The notes beneath the pieces are model-generated. The model saw only the letters and a program-made list of their open reading frames with translations. It made no database searches and was not told the DNA's origin. This document shows positions 1-7,975 of a stretch of 42,337 nt of DNA, piece after piece (the first letter of the stretch is position 1; the number at the start of each line of letters is the position of its first letter). Origin of the DNA: Catenulisporales bacterium. Its GTDB lineage: Bacteria; Actinomycetota; Actinomycetes; Streptomycetales; Catenulisporaceae. Made by a program: the position numbers and the translations under genes. The DNA lies in NCBI GenBank assembly GCA_019510485.1, contig JAEKKI010000153.1, positions 1-42,337 on the forward strand, in the 5' to 3' direction.

Positions 1-933
1 GGTGGTGACGGCGGGCTCGCCGTGCAGGACCACGGCCACGTCGGTGGAGGTGCCGCCGCCGTCGAGGGTCAGGATGCGGTCGAAGCCGGCGTGCGCGCAG
101 ATCAGGGCGGCGCCGAGCGCGCCCGCGGCCGGGCCGGACAGCACGGTCGTGACCGGCTGGCGGACGACCTCCTCGGCGGAGAGCACGCCGCCGTTGGACT
201 TCATGACGTAGAAGGGGATGCGGCGGCGGTGTTCGGTGAGCGTGTCGAGGCGTTCGCGGATGCGGCTCACGTAGCGGGAAACCGTGGGCTTCACGGCGGC
301 GTCGACGAGGGTGGTCATCGAGCGCTCGTATTCGCGGTACTCGGGGAGGACATCGCAGGACAGCGATACCGCGGCCTCGGGGAACTCGGCTTCCAGGACG
401 GCGCGCATGGCTAGTTCGTGTTCCGGGTTGGCGTAGGAGTGCAGGAACGAGACGCCGATCGAGCGCACATCGGCGGCTTTGAGCAGGCGTGCGGCCTCCT
501 TGGCGCCGACTTCGTCGAAGGGGCGCACCTCCGCGCCGGACGCGTCGAGGCGGCCGCCCACGCCGCGGACCAGGTCGGCCGGGACGATGCGGGGCGGCTT
601 CACCCAGAAGTAGCTGTTGCCATAGCCGTCCGGGACCGACTGACGCGCGATTTCCAGCAAGTGTTCGAAGCCTGCTGTGGTGATGAAGCCGAGGCGTTCG
701 ACCTTGCCCTGCAACAGCTGGTTGGTGGCGACGGTGGTGCCGTGGCTGACGACGGCGATGGCGTCGGGGGTCGCGTCGAGCATCGTCAGGGCTTTGCGGA
801 CGGCGGCGATGAGCCCCTCGGACGGATCGGCCGGGGTCGAGGGAACCTTGCCGGCGGCGAACCGGCCGTCGGCTTCGTCAACCGCGACGACGTCGGTGAA
901 TGTCCCGCCGGTGTCGATACCGATCCGGATCAT
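1..933 (-). CDS. hyuA: Hydantoinase/oxoprolinase subunit A (HyuA), N-terminal 311 codons
   Basis: HyuA-type proteins catalyse ATP-dependent opening of cyclic amides such as hydantoins or 5-oxoproline in the cytoplasm. The translation opens with MIRIGIDTGGTFTDVVAVD, the Hydantoinase_A N-terminal nucleotide-binding motif, and continues with VSHGTTVATNQLLQ, typical of the family. Near the cut edge it reads LDGGGTSTDVAVV, the second ATPase motif. The gene leaves the window, so about half of the usual 650-700 residues is missing and hyuB cannot be seen. The ATG overlaps the stop of the preceding carbon-nitrogen hydrolase gene as ATGA, which implies translational coupling. The location behind a molybdenum hydroxylase operon and a nucleobase permease suggests a cyclic ureide substrate; that is inference. 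Confidence 0.9.
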   Translation of the reverse strand, partial: MIRIGIDTGGTFTDVVAVDEADGRFAAGKVPSTPADPSEGLIAAVRKALTMLDATPDAIAVVSHGTTVATNQLLQGKVERLGFITTAGFEHLLEIARQSVPDGYGNSYFWVKPPRIVPADLVRGVGGRLDASGAEVRPFDEVGAKEAARLLKAADVRSIGVSFLHSYANPEHELAMRAVLEAEFPEAAVSLSCDVLPEYREYERSMTTLVDAAVKPTVSRYVSRIRERLDTLTEHRRRIPFYVMKSNGGVLSAEEVVRQPVTTVLSGPAAGALGAALICAHAGFDRILTLDGGGTSTDVAVVLHGEPAVTT

Positions 934-1826
934 GGGCGGTCCCCGAGCGGGAACGGGGTGGTGGCCGCGCTGCTCAGCTCCTGCTGATAGGCGCTCAGGA
1001 GCTTGAGGTTGCGTCCGGCGAGATGGTCGAAGGTCTGGGCCCGGTCGGATCCGGGTGTCAGGGTCCGCATCGCGGTGGCCGGGTCCAGGCGGGCACTGGC
1101 CCAGCCCTCGTGCGAGGCGGCGCGGGCGACGACCTCGGCGACGGGGGTGACGATCAGCGAGTTGCCGAAGTAGTGGACGCCCGCCGGGTCGGTGCCGGTG
1201 GCGTTCGCACCGATGATGAAGACGTGGTTGTCATAGGCGCGGGCGCGGTTCGTCAGCTCCCAGATATCGGCGGAGCGCAGCAGCGCTGAGGGGCGGCAGA
1301 TGATCTCGGCACCGAGTACGGCCTGGATGCGGAACAGTTCGGGGAAGTCGCCGTCGAAGCAGACGGTCAGACCGATACGCCCGAGTTCGGTGTCGACGAC
1401 GGTGACCGAATCGCCGGGAGTCACCCATTGCGTCTCGCCGGGGAAGAGGTGGGTCTTGCGATAGACGCCTAGGACGTCGCCGCCAGGGCCGATCAGCACG
1501 GCCGAGTTGTAGACGACGCCGCGCTCGGCTCCACGCTCATAGGTGCAGTGGACGACGTGGACGCCGAGGCGGCGTGCGGCTTCCTGGACGGGCTCGGTGG
1601 CGGGGCCGGGGATCGGACTCATCAGGTCCCAGAGATCCTCGGTGGCGATGCCCGGGGTGAAGCCGGTGGTGACGGCCTCGGGCAGGACGAGCAGGTCGGC
1701 GCCGGTCGCACTGACGCACCGTTCCATGAGCTCGACGGCGCGATTGAGGTTCTCGGCCACGCTGTTCGCGGTGAGCGGGCCGGGGTGGGGCGCCAGTTGG
1801 AGGGCCGCTGCGGTCATCGGGCGCAT
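930..1826 (-). CDS. Carbon-nitrogen hydrolase (nitrilase superfamily amidohydrolase/carbamoylase)
   Basis: A 298-residue soluble member of the nitrilase superfamily, which hydrolyses amide or N-carbamoyl bonds with a Glu-Lys-Cys triad. All three residues are visible: Glu50 in LVLPEAVTTGF, Lys124 in YRKTHLFPGE and Cys156 in LTVCFDGDFPE. The start is the ATG at 1826 because GGAG lies six bases upstream; a second ATG at 1817 is possible. The reading frame stays open far upstream, but that extension is low-complexity and overlaps coxG, so it is not real. Its stop overlaps the hyuA start by four bases. In this context it may act as a ureide or oxamate-like amidohydrolase or an N-carbamoyl amidohydrolase; the sequence alone does not choose among them. 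Confidence 0.9.
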   Translation of the reverse strand: MRPMTAAALQLAPHPGPLTANSVAENLNRAVELMERCVSATGADLLVLPEAVTTGFTPGIATEDLWDLMSPIPGPATEPVQEAARRLGVHVVHCTYERGAERGVVYNSAVLIGPGGDVLGVYRKTHLFPGETQWVTPGDSVTVVDTELGRIGLTVCFDGDFPELFRIQAVLGAEIICRPSALLRSADIWELTNRARAYDNHVFIIGANATGTDPAGVHYFGNSLIVTPVAEVVARAASHEGWASARLDPATAMRTLTPGSDRAQTFDHLAGRNLKLLSAYQQELSSAATTPFPLGDRP

Positions 1827-1873
1827 GGCACGCTCCAGCACTGTGACCCACAGGATCGCCCGGCATCGGTCAT

Positions 1874-1908
1874 CGACCGGGTTTCGCTCCAGCGGCCGAA
1901 CCCGGTCG
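1874..1908 (-). terminator. Hairpin between coxG and the amidohydrolase gene
   Basis: Perfect 10-base arms, CGACCGGGTT at 1874-1883 and AACCCGGTCG at 1899-1908, enclose a 15-base loop. The hairpin lies in the 148-base gap between two same-strand genes. There is no T-run, so it could be an mRNA-processing or attenuation structure instead of a full terminator. Confidence 0.45.
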
Positions 1909-1974
1909 TCGCAGCTGGCATTCGGCCTTCGCGTGCGGCGCCGAGGCCTCGGCCGGCTGACGAAGTCGCGGCCC

Positions 1975-2622
1975 TCATCGCGACCCCCGCCGACCGCGCG
2001 AGCGCCCCATCGTCCAGCCGAGCACCACCCCGCCCAGGGCCGCGGCCGCGCCGGCCAGTGTCGCCGACGTGATCGCGGCGGTTCCAGGCGCGGGCGCTCC
2101 GGCGGCTCCGGCCGGCACATACCGCGCCGCTTCCGGTGCCGCGGCTTCGACGGGCCGGGCCTGCGCCGACGCGGGCGCCTCCTCCCCCACCAGCACCCCG
2201 TCCATCCCGGAGAAGAACTGCCCCGCGAGCTTGCGCGCCACCCCGCCGAGCATCCGCTGCCCGACCCCGCCGACCACGCCGCCGACCACCGCGTCGGCGT
2301 CGTACTCGACGCGGGTGTGGCCGTCGGCCTCGTCGACCAGCAGCATGCGGCACTCCGCCGAGACCGTGCCCGGGGCGCCGGCACCCGAGGCGCGCAGGGT
2401 GAAGGACCTCGGTGCCGCGCGGTCGGCCAGCTCCACGCGTCCCTTGTACGTGCCCTTGATCGAACCGACGCCGACCGTGACGACCATGTCGTAGACGTCT
2501 GGCTCGACCAGTTCCAGCCGTTCACAGCCGGGGATCGCGGCGGCGAGCGTCGCCGGATCCGTCAGGGCCTCGTAGACCCGTCCCACGTCGGCTCTCAGAA
2601 CCGCGTTGCCGGAAACCTTCAC
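1975..2622 (-). CDS. CoxG-like SRPBCC protein with C-terminal membrane anchor
   Basis: A 215-residue protein of the carbon monoxide dehydrogenase subunit G family (SRPBCC fold). CoxG proteins accompany CoxMSL-type molybdenum hydroxylases and are thought to help recruit the enzyme to the membrane. The N-terminal part, GNAVLRADVGRVYEALTDP with AAAIPGCE, is the typical CoxG opening. A Pro/Ala linker at about 150-180 precedes a hydrophobic segment near residues 183-203 and a basic tail, a plausible single membrane anchor. The start is GTG at 2622, overlapping the coxL stop as GTGA. Function here is assigned from family and operon position only. Confidence 0.88.
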   Translation of the reverse strand: MKVSGNAVLRADVGRVYEALTDPATLAAAIPGCERLELVEPDVYDMVVTVGVGSIKGTYKGRVELADRAAPRSFTLRASGAGAPGTVSAECRMLLVDEADGHTRVEYDADAVVGGVVGGVGQRMLGGVARKLAGQFFSGMDGVLVGEEAPASAQARPVEAAAPEAARYVPAGAAGAPAPGTAAITSATLAGAAAALGGVVLGWTMGRSRGRRGSR

Positions 2623-4988
2623 GCGTGTACCCGACCTTTCCGCAACTCGTACAGTTCGCTCGGCGAGATCGGCATCCGCCGGATGGTCAGCCGCTCAGCG
2701 TCTTCGATGGCTGATGCGATCGCCGCCGAGGTGGGGATGACGCCCGCCTCTCCCGCGCCTTTCAAACCCAGGGGGTTCAGTCCCGAGGCCGTCACCATGT
2801 GCGCCGTCGTGATCTGCGGCACCTCAGTGGCGAACGGGATCAGGAAGTCCATATAAGAGGCGTTCACCAGCTGCCCTGCCTCGTCGTAGACGATCCGCTC
2901 GTACAGCGCTCCCCCGACGCCCTGCGCCACGCCGCCGTGTACTTGTCCCTCCACGATGCGCGGGTTCACGACCACACCGCAGTCGTGCACGACGCAGTAC
3001 CGCAGGATCCGGATATCGGCGGTCTCCGGATCGGTCTCCACGACGACCCCGTGCGCTCCGGCGGCGAATGTCGACCGCTCCGGCATGTAGTAACCGGTCG
3101 CCTCCAGGCCCGGCTCCTCCCCGGAGCTGGAAACGGAGGCGAACTGCGTCGCCGCCTTGGCCGCCTCGTCGAAGGCGTAGCGCAGCGGATTCGACAGCAC
3201 CGCGACAGTGCGCAGGTCGATGGAGACCGTGTGGTCGTCCCGGTGCCGTACCAGCCCGTCGACGAGCTCCAGTTCCCCGGGCTCGACGCCGCCGCCGAGG
3301 GCCGCCGCCGCGACCCGTTTGGCCTTCTCCGCGACCTTGCCGGCGGCCACCGCCACCGCGTTGCCGCTGGTCACGATCGCCCGCGAGGCGAACGTGCCGA
3401 CCGCGTACTTGAACCGCCGGGTGTCGCCGGTGACGACCGTGACGTCGGCGACCGCCACGCCGAGCTGGTCCGCCGCGATCTGCGCCAACGTCGTGTAGTG
3501 CCCCTGTCCCTGCGTGGTCAGCCCGGCGGAGACCACGACTTCGCCGGTCGTCTCCACCTTCACATGAGCACCCTCATACGGCCCCATGCCGGTGCCTTCG
3601 ACGTAGGCCGCGACTCCGATCCCGATCCGGCGTCCCTCGGCGGCCGCGGCCTCGCGCTCGGCTTCGAAGCCGTCCCAGCCGACCAGCTCGCGGATCATCC
3701 GCAGCATCTTCGGATAGTCGCCCGAGTCGTAGATCAGGGGGCGGCCGTCCTGGAACACCAGGCCTTGGTCGTACGGCATCTCCTCGGGCTGGATCAGGTT
3801 GGCCTCGCGCACGGCCAGCCGGTCCAGCCCCAGGTATTCGGCGATCGCGTCCATGGTCCGCTCCATCGCGAACACGCCCTGCGGACGCCCGGCGCCGCGA
3901 TACGGCGTCACCATCACAGTGTTCGTATACAGCGAGGTGAACTCGACCCGGTACGCGCCGACCTTGTACGGTCCCAGCAGCTGCGTCGACGACACGATCG
4001 GCACGATGATCCCGTACGGCGTATACGCGCCGTTGTCGTGCCAGATCTCGACGCTGAGCCCGTGCAGGCGCCCGGAGCCGTCGAAGCCGACCTCGATCCG
4101 CTGCTGCTGGCCGCGCTCGTGCGCGCTGGAGATGAAGTGCTCGCGCCGGTCCTCGGCCCACTTCACGTCCCGCCCGAGCGTCATCGCCGCCCAGGGCACC
4201 AGGATCTCCTCGGGCCAGGGATGCACGATCTTCACACCGAAGCCGCCGCCGACGTCGGGGGTGACCACCTCGACCCGGTCCGGCGGCAGCCCGAGCTTGG
4301 CCGCCACCGCCAGGCGGACGCTGGTCGAGGTCTGCGTCGAGGAGTGGACCCGCAGGGTCTTGTCGTCTGCGTCCCAGCGCGCCAGGACCCCCTTGCCCTC
4401 CATCGGCATCGAGGCGCTGCGCTCGATCTCCAGGTCCAGCGTGAGGCGGTGCGGGGCGGCGGCGATCGCCTGGTGCGCGTCGCCTTTGCCGTTGACCTGC
4501 ACGCTGCGCGCGGCCACGTTGCCCGGGACGTCCTCGTGCACCAGCCGCTCGGCGGCGCGCGCCGCTCCGATGCCGACCACCGGCGGGAGTTGCTCGTACG
4601 TCACCACGATGCGCTCGGCGGCGTCCTCGGCGAGGTAGCGGTCGGTCGCGACCACCATCACCACGGCTTCGCCGACGTGGTTGACCTCGCCGTTCGCCAG
4701 GCAGTGCGGAGTGCGGGGGTGGGTCAGGTCGGGGTGCGGGATCAGCAGCGGGAGCGGTTCGGCGATGCGGTCCGGGAGGTCCTCGTGGGTGTAGACGGCG
4801 ACCAGGCCGTCGACGTCGAGGGCGTCGCTGACATCGATGTCGAGGATGCGCGCGTGTGCCACCGGGCTGCGGACGAACGCCGCCGCCAGGGCGTCATGGC
4901 CCAGGTCGTCGAGATAGCGGCCGTCACCTCTCAGGAGTCTGGGATCCTCTTTGCGCACCAGCGGCTGGCCGAGGTATTTGTCGCTCAC
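2619..4988 (-). CDS. Molybdenum hydroxylase large subunit, form II CoxL / xanthine dehydrogenase family
   Basis: Catalytic molybdenum-cofactor subunit of 789 residues. It begins with SDKYLGQPLVRKEDPRLLRG, the common CoxL N-terminus, and carries the C-terminal KGAGEAG motif with the catalytic Glu near residue 746. The active-site loop near residues 362-368 reads PYRGAGR. Genuine aerobic CO dehydrogenases have a Cys-bearing AYxCSFR loop, so this is the form II type that oxidises other substrates, probably a nitrogen heterocycle judged by its neighbours. The start is GTG at 4988, seven bases after GGAGG and overlapping the coxS stop as GTGA. The upstream open frame is a shadow of coxS. Together with the FAD, 2Fe-2S and CoxG-like genes it forms one translationally coupled unit. 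Confidence 0.93.
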   Translation of the reverse strand: MSDKYLGQPLVRKEDPRLLRGDGRYLDDLGHDALAAAFVRSPVAHARILDIDVSDALDVDGLVAVYTHEDLPDRIAEPLPLLIPHPDLTHPRTPHCLANGEVNHVGEAVVMVVATDRYLAEDAAERIVVTYEQLPPVVGIGAARAAERLVHEDVPGNVAARSVQVNGKGDAHQAIAAAPHRLTLDLEIERSASMPMEGKGVLARWDADDKTLRVHSSTQTSTSVRLAVAAKLGLPPDRVEVVTPDVGGGFGVKIVHPWPEEILVPWAAMTLGRDVKWAEDRREHFISSAHERGQQQRIEVGFDGSGRLHGLSVEIWHDNGAYTPYGIIVPIVSSTQLLGPYKVGAYRVEFTSLYTNTVMVTPYRGAGRPQGVFAMERTMDAIAEYLGLDRLAVREANLIQPEEMPYDQGLVFQDGRPLIYDSGDYPKMLRMIRELVGWDGFEAEREAAAAEGRRIGIGVAAYVEGTGMGPYEGAHVKVETTGEVVVSAGLTTQGQGHYTTLAQIAADQLGVAVADVTVVTGDTRRFKYAVGTFASRAIVTSGNAVAVAAGKVAEKAKRVAAAALGGGVEPGELELVDGLVRHRDDHTVSIDLRTVAVLSNPLRYAFDEAAKAATQFASVSSSGEEPGLEATGYYMPERSTFAAGAHGVVVETDPETADIRILRYCVVHDCGVVVNPRIVEGQVHGGVAQGVGGALYERIVYDEAGQLVNASYMDFLIPFATEVPQITTAHMVTASGLNPLGLKGAGEAGVIPTSAAIASAIEDAERLTIRRMPISPSELYELRKGRVHA

Positions 4989-5482
4989 GGTGTCGCCTCC
5001 CGCTCCCGCTTGAGCTCTGCCGCCCGCAGGACGGCGGCGACGATGTTCTGATAGCCGGTGCAGCGGCAGAGGTTGCCGCCGATCGCTTCGCGCGCTTCTT
5101 CCTCGGTGGGCTTGGGGTTCTCCTCCAGGTAGGCGGTGATGGTGGTGATGAAGCCGGGGGTGCAGAAGCCGCATTGCAGGCCGTGGCATTCGTGGAAGGC
5201 TTGCTGGACCGGTCCCAACTCGCCCGCCGGTTCGCAGCATCCTTCGACGGTCGTCACCGCGTGGCCGTCGACCGAGACCGCGAAGATCAGACAGGAGCGG
5301 ACCGGTACGCCGTCGAGCAGCACGGTGCAGGCTCCGCAGACCCCGTGTTCGCATCCCAGGTGCGTACCGGTCAGGCGCAGGTCCATGCGCAGGAAGTCCG
5401 CGAGCAGGCGCCGGGCCGGAACCTCGGCGCGCCGGGTCACGCCGTTGACCGTCACGGTGACCTGGTGCCGTTGTTCGCTCAT
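4985..5482 (-). CDS. Molybdenum hydroxylase small subunit, two [2Fe-2S] clusters
   Basis: A 165-residue electron-transfer subunit that passes electrons between the molybdenum centre and FAD. Both cluster motifs are intact: Cys44, Cys49, Cys52 and Cys64 in the plant-ferredoxin-like domain (GCEHGVCGACTVLLDG), and Cys104, Cys107, Cys139 and Cys141 in the helical domain (QCGFCTPG and LCRCTGYQNI). Length and spacing match the family. The ATG overlaps the FAD subunit stop as ATGA, and its own stop overlaps the large subunit GTG. The tight coupling argues for stoichiometric production of a heterotrimer. Confidence 0.95.
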   Translation of the reverse strand: MSEQRHQVTVTVNGVTRRAEVPARRLLADFLRMDLRLTGTHLGCEHGVCGACTVLLDGVPVRSCLIFAVSVDGHAVTTVEGCCEPAGELGPVQQAFHECHGLQCGFCTPGFITTITAYLEENPKPTEEEAREAIGGNLCRCTGYQNIVAAVLRAAELKREREATP

Positions 5483-6351
5483 GGCGCCACCGCCTCGTAC
5501 GCGGCCTGCAGAGAGCGCGCCGTGAGGACACGTGCCAGGTGTCTGCGATAGTCGGCGCCGGCGTGGATGTCGTCCTCGGGTTCCAGCCGGTCGGCCGCGA
5601 TCTGGCCGGCCGCCGCCCAGGCGACGCCGCTGGCGATGTCGGCGCCGGCCACCGCCTCGGTCACGTCCACCACCTGCGGCACCGGTCCCATCGCGATGTA
5701 CACGGCCGTGGCGCCGACCACCGCGCCGACCTCGTCGACGCGTACCAGCGTGCCGACGCCGCACAGCGCGTAGTCGCCGTTGCGTCTGGACACCTCGCGC
5801 CAGTCGCTTCCGGTGCGGCCGCGCGGTCTCGGGAAGTAGGCCTCCACGGCGATCTCGTCCTCGCGGCAGGCGGACTCCATCGGCCCGACGAAGAAGTCCC
5901 GCGCGGCGACGATTCGTTCGCCGTCGCGTTCCGAGCGCAGCGTCACCTCGCCGTCGAGCAGGGCCAGCACCGCCGGCATCTCGCCGCAGGGGTCGGCGTG
6001 CACGAGGCTGCCGACGGTCGTGCCGCGGTTGCGGATGGTCGGATGCGCGACGGTGCGCACGGCCTGGCGCAGCAGCGGGATCGCTTCGAAGGCATGAGTG
6101 GCCCGCTCGACGTCGGCGTGCCGGGCCAGGGCGCCGACGCGGACGCCGTGCAGGTCGGTGCGCACGTAGGCGAGCTCGTCCAGCCGGTTCACGTCGACCA
6201 GCCGCGCGGGGGCGGTCAGCCGCATGTTCAGCATCGGCACCAGGCTCTGGCCGCCGGCCAGCACCTTGGCCTCGGCGCCGTGCTCGGCCAGCAGGCGCAC
6301 GGCCTCGGCGACCGTGTCCGGGCCGTGGTACACCACCGGCGGGGGCTTCAT
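5479..6351 (-). CDS. Molybdenum hydroxylase medium (FAD-binding) subunit
   Basis: A 290-residue CoxM-type FAD subunit. It shows AGGQSLVPMLNMRL at about residues 32-45, the first FAD loop, and TIRNRGTTVGSLVHADP at about 98-114, the second, followed by a C-terminal CO_deh_flav_C region. The start at 6351 is chosen because GAGG stands eight bases upstream and the protein then begins MKPPPVVYHGPDTV, the normal start; an in-frame ATG at 6396 adds 15 unconserved residues. It is the first gene of the coupled hydroxylase unit. The 109-base gap after the permease gene may hold a separate promoter, but I could not identify one confidently. Confidence 0.93.
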   Translation of the reverse strand: MKPPPVVYHGPDTVAEAVRLLAEHGAEAKVLAGGQSLVPMLNMRLTAPARLVDVNRLDELAYVRTDLHGVRVGALARHADVERATHAFEAIPLLRQAVRTVAHPTIRNRGTTVGSLVHADPCGEMPAVLALLDGEVTLRSERDGERIVAARDFFVGPMESACREDEIAVEAYFPRPRGRTGSDWREVSRRNGDYALCGVGTLVRVDEVGAVVGATAVYIAMGPVPQVVDVTEAVAGADIASGVAWAAAGQIAADRLEPEDDIHAGADYRRHLARVLTARSLQAAYEAVAP

Positions 6352-6460
6352 GTCGGCATCCTCTTCTCGCCCAAAGGGCCGCGGCGACGTCGACATGTGC
6401 CGAACGCCGCCGCGATCGCTGGCTTAACTTGCCCAAGCACTGATCTTCATCCGGCTCGTT

Positions 6461-7876
6461 TCACAGCCCTGTACCCGCCTCGGCGACCGGCGACTCTTCC
6501 CGCGTCATACCACCCGGTCGTTTCAGATACTCCGGCGCTATCAGCCGGGCGCCGTGGTAGGCCACGATGGTGACGATGGTGCCGAGCGCGATGCCGGACA
6601 GCGAGAAGTCGTCGGTGAACTTCAAACTGGTGTTCCCGATCCCGATGATGACGCCGGCGGCGATCGGGACCAGGTTCAGCGGGTTGCCGAAGTCGACCCG
6701 GTTCTCGGTCCATATCTTGACCCCGAGCAGGCCGATCATGCCGTAGAGGACGACCGTGATGCCGCCGAGCACGCCGCCGGGGGTGGCCGCGACCAGGGCG
6801 CCGAACTTGGGTGAGAGGCCGAACAGGATCGCCACGAGCGCTGCGACGTAGTAGGCGGCCGTGGAGTAGACGCGGGTGGCGGCCATGACGCCGATGTTCT
6901 CGGCGTAGGTGGTGGTCGGGGAGCCGCCGAAGGTGCTGGCCAGGGCCGTGCCGAGGCCGTCGGCGGCGATGGCGCGGCCCATGGACGGATCGAGGTCGTT
7001 GCCGGTCATCTCGGCGACCGCCTTGACGTGGCCGGTGTTCTCGGCGACCAGGGCGATCACGGCCGGCAGGACCAAAAGGATGAAGGCCCACTTGAATTCC
7101 GGGAAATGCCAGCCGGCGAGCTGGTGCGCGCCGCTGCCGGTGGTCTTGTCCGGGAACCCGATCCACTTGGCCGACTTGACCGCGTCGAAGCTCGCCCGCC
7201 AGTGCGTGGTGTCGTGGCCGGCGCCGGCGTCGTAGGCGGTGATCTTGCCGAAGACCCGGTCGGCGAGCCAGGACAGCACATAGCCGAACACCAGCGCGAC
7301 GAAGATCGCTATCCGGCCGAGGAAGCCGCGGACGCCGACCATGATGCCGATCGCGACCAGCATGGTGATCAGCGCTATCCACTGGTCCTGGGGCCAGTAG
7401 ACGTTCGCCACGACCGGCGCCAGGTTGAAGCCGATCAGCAGCACCACGGCGCCGGTGACGGCCGGTGGCAGGACGGCGTGGATCACCTGGGATCCGAGGA
7501 AGTGGACCAGGACACCGACGGCCAGCAGGACGACTCCGGCGATCAGGATGGCGCCGGTGACGTGCTGGTCGTCGCCGCCCTGGGCGCGGATCGCGGCCAC
7601 ACCGCCGACGAAGCTCGCCGAGGTGCCCAGGTAGCTGGGGACCTTGTTCTTGACGATCAGCAGGAAGCAGATCGTGGCGACGCCGCTCATCATGATGGCC
7701 AGTTGTGGGTTCAGGCCCATGACCAGCGGGAAGACGAAGGTGGCGCCGAACATGGCGACCACGTGCTGCGCGCCCAGGCCCACGGTGCGGGGCCAGGACA
7801 GGCGTTCGTCGGGACGGACGACCGAGCCCGGTGGTGGTGTCTTGCCTTCGTATACGACCCGCCAGCCCAATGTCAT
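6461..7876 (-). CDS. NCS2 nucleobase:cation symporter (uracil/xanthine permease family)
   Basis: A polytopic membrane transporter of 471 residues in the nucleobase-cation symporter-2 family, which imports xanthine, urate or uracil. Family hallmarks are the VAENTGHVKAV segment and the signature block TTTYAENIGVMAATRVYST. There are about twelve to fourteen hydrophobic segments. I choose the ATG at 7876 (MTLGWRVVYEG) because a TANNNT -10 element ends seven bases before it, giving a leaderless start; the in-frame ATG at 7894 would lie inside the promoter spacer. It precedes the molybdenum hydroxylase genes on the same strand, which suggests that the transported base or ureide feeds that enzyme. 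Substrate specificity cannot be read from the sequence. Confidence 0.92.
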   Translation of the reverse strand: MTLGWRVVYEGKTPPPGSVVRPDERLSWPRTVGLGAQHVVAMFGATFVFPLVMGLNPQLAIMMSGVATICFLLIVKNKVPSYLGTSASFVGGVAAIRAQGGDDQHVTGAILIAGVVLLAVGVLVHFLGSQVIHAVLPPAVTGAVVLLIGFNLAPVVANVYWPQDQWIALITMLVAIGIMVGVRGFLGRIAIFVALVFGYVLSWLADRVFGKITAYDAGAGHDTTHWRASFDAVKSAKWIGFPDKTTGSGAHQLAGWHFPEFKWAFILLVLPAVIALVAENTGHVKAVAEMTGNDLDPSMGRAIAADGLGTALASTFGGSPTTTYAENIGVMAATRVYSTAAYYVAALVAILFGLSPKFGALVAATPGGVLGGITVVLYGMIGLLGVKIWTENRVDFGNPLNLVPIAAGVIIGIGNTSLKFTDDFSLSGIALGTIVTIVAYHGARLIAPEYLKRPGGMTREESPVAEAGTGL

Positions 7877-7883
7877 GGGCGGG

Positions 7884-7913
7884 ACTGTAGCCATGCTGTG
7901 ACGCCCGTCACAA
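7884..7913 (-). promoter_or_regulatory. Leaderless promoter of the permease gene
   Basis: Reading leftward, a -35 element TTGTGA (7913-7908) is followed by an 18-base spacer and a -10 element TACAGT (7889-7884). The ATG at 7876 begins seven bases later, so transcription should start at or next to the start codon. Confidence 0.55.
7897..7912. promoter_or_regulatory. CRP-type palindromic operator over the permease promoter
   Basis: TGTGACGCCCGTCACA is a perfect 7-2-7 palindrome that fits TGTGA-N6-TCACA, the binding pattern of CRP-family regulators. Its centre lies about 28-29 bases upstream of the predicted start and it covers the -35 and spacer, so a bound protein would most likely repress. 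The protein that binds is unknown. Confidence 0.55.
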
Positions 7914-7975
7914 GTACTGCGGGGTAACGGAATTCGCAGGTGGCGCGGGTGGGGGTCCGCTTCGCGGGACGGCTG

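Noticed and set aside
22-987. Long rightward open frames over the hyuA and amidohydrolase region
   Set aside because: They are GC-bias shadows with Arg/Gly/His-rich translations; the leftward frame gives a clear HyuA.
1827-2525. N-terminal extension of the carbon-nitrogen hydrolase
   Set aside because: It overlaps coxG, is low complexity, and a good ribosome site precedes the ATG at 1826.
4989-5531. N-terminal extension of the molybdenum hydroxylase large subunit
   Set aside because: It overlaps the 2Fe-2S subunit gene completely and has no conserved content.
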